From: Candidatus Portiera sp. | GTDB taxonomy: Bacteria; Pseudomonadota; Gammaproteobacteria; CBDBNL01; JAAOII01 | Length of the DNA: 7,534 nt | Assembly: GCA_015163845.1 (NCBI GenBank) | Contig: JAAOII010000110.1 | Span: forward strand, 1 to 7,534 | Direction of reading: 5' to 3' | Part shown: one piece after another, positions 7,380 to 7,534 of the stretch | Position numbering within the stretch: position 1 is the stretch's first letter | How the letters are laid out: each line of letters begins with the position of its first letter | Notes under the pieces: model-generated | Told to the model about the DNA's origin: nothing | Seen by the model: only the letters and a program-made list of their open reading frames with translations | Databases searched by the model: none | Made by a program: the position numbers and the translations under genes

Positions 7380-7408
7380 TTTATGGGGGCGAATTTGAAA
7401 AAATCAAG
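7380..7408 (-). promoter_or_regulatory. Candidate sigma-32 (heat-shock) promoter of clpB
   Basis: The minus strand has CTTGAT (7408..7403), a 14-nt spacer and CCCCATAAA (7388..7380). The sigma-32 consensus is CTTGAA with a 13-15 nt spacer and CCCCATnT. The -35 matches 5 of 6; the -10 block matches all constrained positions except the final T. Transcription would begin near 7373, giving a leader of about 45-50 nt. clpB belongs to the sigma-32 regulon in gammaproteobacteria, which makes this the expected control element and indirectly supports that class assignment. Confidence 0.75.
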
Positions 7409-7456
7409 ACCTAAGCGACAAGATTAAGCTGCTATTGAAAAGTTTTTTGTTCTAAT

Positions 7457-7485
7457 ATATTAATTATCTGTCAGTTACTTGTCAA
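7457..7485 (-). promoter_or_regulatory. Candidate sigma-70 promoter upstream of the heat-shock promoter
   Basis: A perfect -35 hexamer TTGACA (7485..7480) is followed by a 17-nt spacer and TAATAT (7462..7457), a 4 of 6 match to TATAAT. It would give basal transcription of clpB and the genes behind it, starting about 75 nt upstream of the heat-shock start. The -35 lies inside one of the 11-bp repeats, so a repeat-binding protein could block or activate it. The -10 falls in an AT-only stretch where chance matches are common, so confidence is modest. Confidence 0.4.
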
Positions 7486-7497
7486 ATACCTGTCAAA
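7465..7497. repeat. Three tandem 11-bp direct repeats upstream of clpB
   Basis: On the plus strand the copies are TATCTGTCAGT (7465-7475), TACTTGTCAAA (7476-7486) and TACCTGTCAAA (7487-7497), with no spacing between them. TGTCA and the leading TA are invariant. The last two copies differ at one base; the first is more diverged. A period of 11 bp is close to one turn of DNA, so all three copies face the same side of the helix. This suggests an operator for a cooperatively binding regulator. It overlaps the -35 of the candidate sigma-70 promoter and directly precedes a possible divergent start codon at 7500. Confidence 0.7.
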
Positions 7498-7499
7498 TT

Positions 7500-7534
7500 A
7501 TGCTTGAAACAACAGACAAACTTGTTGGAAACTA
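7500..7534 (+). CDS. Possible start of a divergent gene, cut by the window edge
   Basis: An ATG at 7500 opens a frame that stays open to the window end (MLETTDKLVGN...). Eleven codons cannot identify a product. No Shine-Dalgarno is visible: the bases just upstream are the 11-bp repeats. A second plus-strand frame from a TTG at 7504 is also open. This entry is offered only because the position suits a divergent gene sharing the control region with clpB. Confidence 0.15.
   Translation, partial: MLETTDKLVGN

Noticed and set aside
7453..7462. TAATATATTA palindrome as an operator
   Set aside because: It is an AT-only 10-mer in AT-rich intergenic DNA and easily arises by chance. It also overlaps the candidate -10.
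7327..7534. Search for CIRCE element, tRNA, small RNA or attachment site
   Set aside because: No TTAGCACTC/GAGTGCTAA pair, no cloverleaf-like segments and no transposon ends were seen.
1..7534. CRISPR arrays, insertion sequences, prophage or defence genes
   Set aside because: The window is almost entirely filled by six conserved housekeeping genes. No spaced repeats of CRISPR type and no transposase or integrase fragments were seen.

Overview
The window is a compact, AT-rich (roughly 40% GC by eye) bacterial chromosomal segment. All six recognisable protein genes lie on the minus strand. In transcription order they are clpB (7326..4708), proA (4695..3394), nadD (3364..2696), rsfS (2703..2362), mrdA/PBP2 (2330..462) and rodA (472..1, cut by the window edge). 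The run proA-nadD-rsfS-[rlmH]-mrdA-rodA is a well-known gammaproteobacterial gene order. The proteins also resemble gammaproteobacterial homologues closely, so a low-GC gammaproteobacterium is the best guess. Genus cannot be read from this sequence.

Layout. Positions 7327-7534 are a 208-base non-coding stretch ahead of clpB. It holds a candidate heat-shock (sigma-32 type) promoter, a candidate sigma-70 promoter further upstream, three tandem 11-bp repeats (7465-7497) and possibly the first codons of a divergent gene at the right edge. From 7326 to 1 the genes are nearly continuous. The gaps are 12 nt (clpB/proA), 29 nt (proA/nadD) and 31 nt (rsfS/mrdA), and there are overlaps of 8 nt (nadD/rsfS) and 11 nt (mrdA/rodA). 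I see no terminator hairpin between any of them, so one long transcript is plausible.

Functions. ClpB is the disaggregase of the heat-shock response. ProA makes glutamate-5-semialdehyde for proline synthesis. NadD makes the dinucleotide precursor of NAD. RsfS silences the large ribosomal subunit under starvation. PBP2 and RodA are the transpeptidase/glycosyltransferase pair of the cell-wall elongation machinery. The genes form a growth and maintenance block rather than a single pathway.

Nothing here looks like a new defence, mobile or secondary-metabolite system. The points worth checking are the loss of rlmH from its usual slot, the heat-shock gene at the head of a housekeeping and cell-wall operon, the helically phased repeats upstream of clpB, the four consecutive in-frame stop codons ending clpB, and unusual starts for nadD and perhaps proA.
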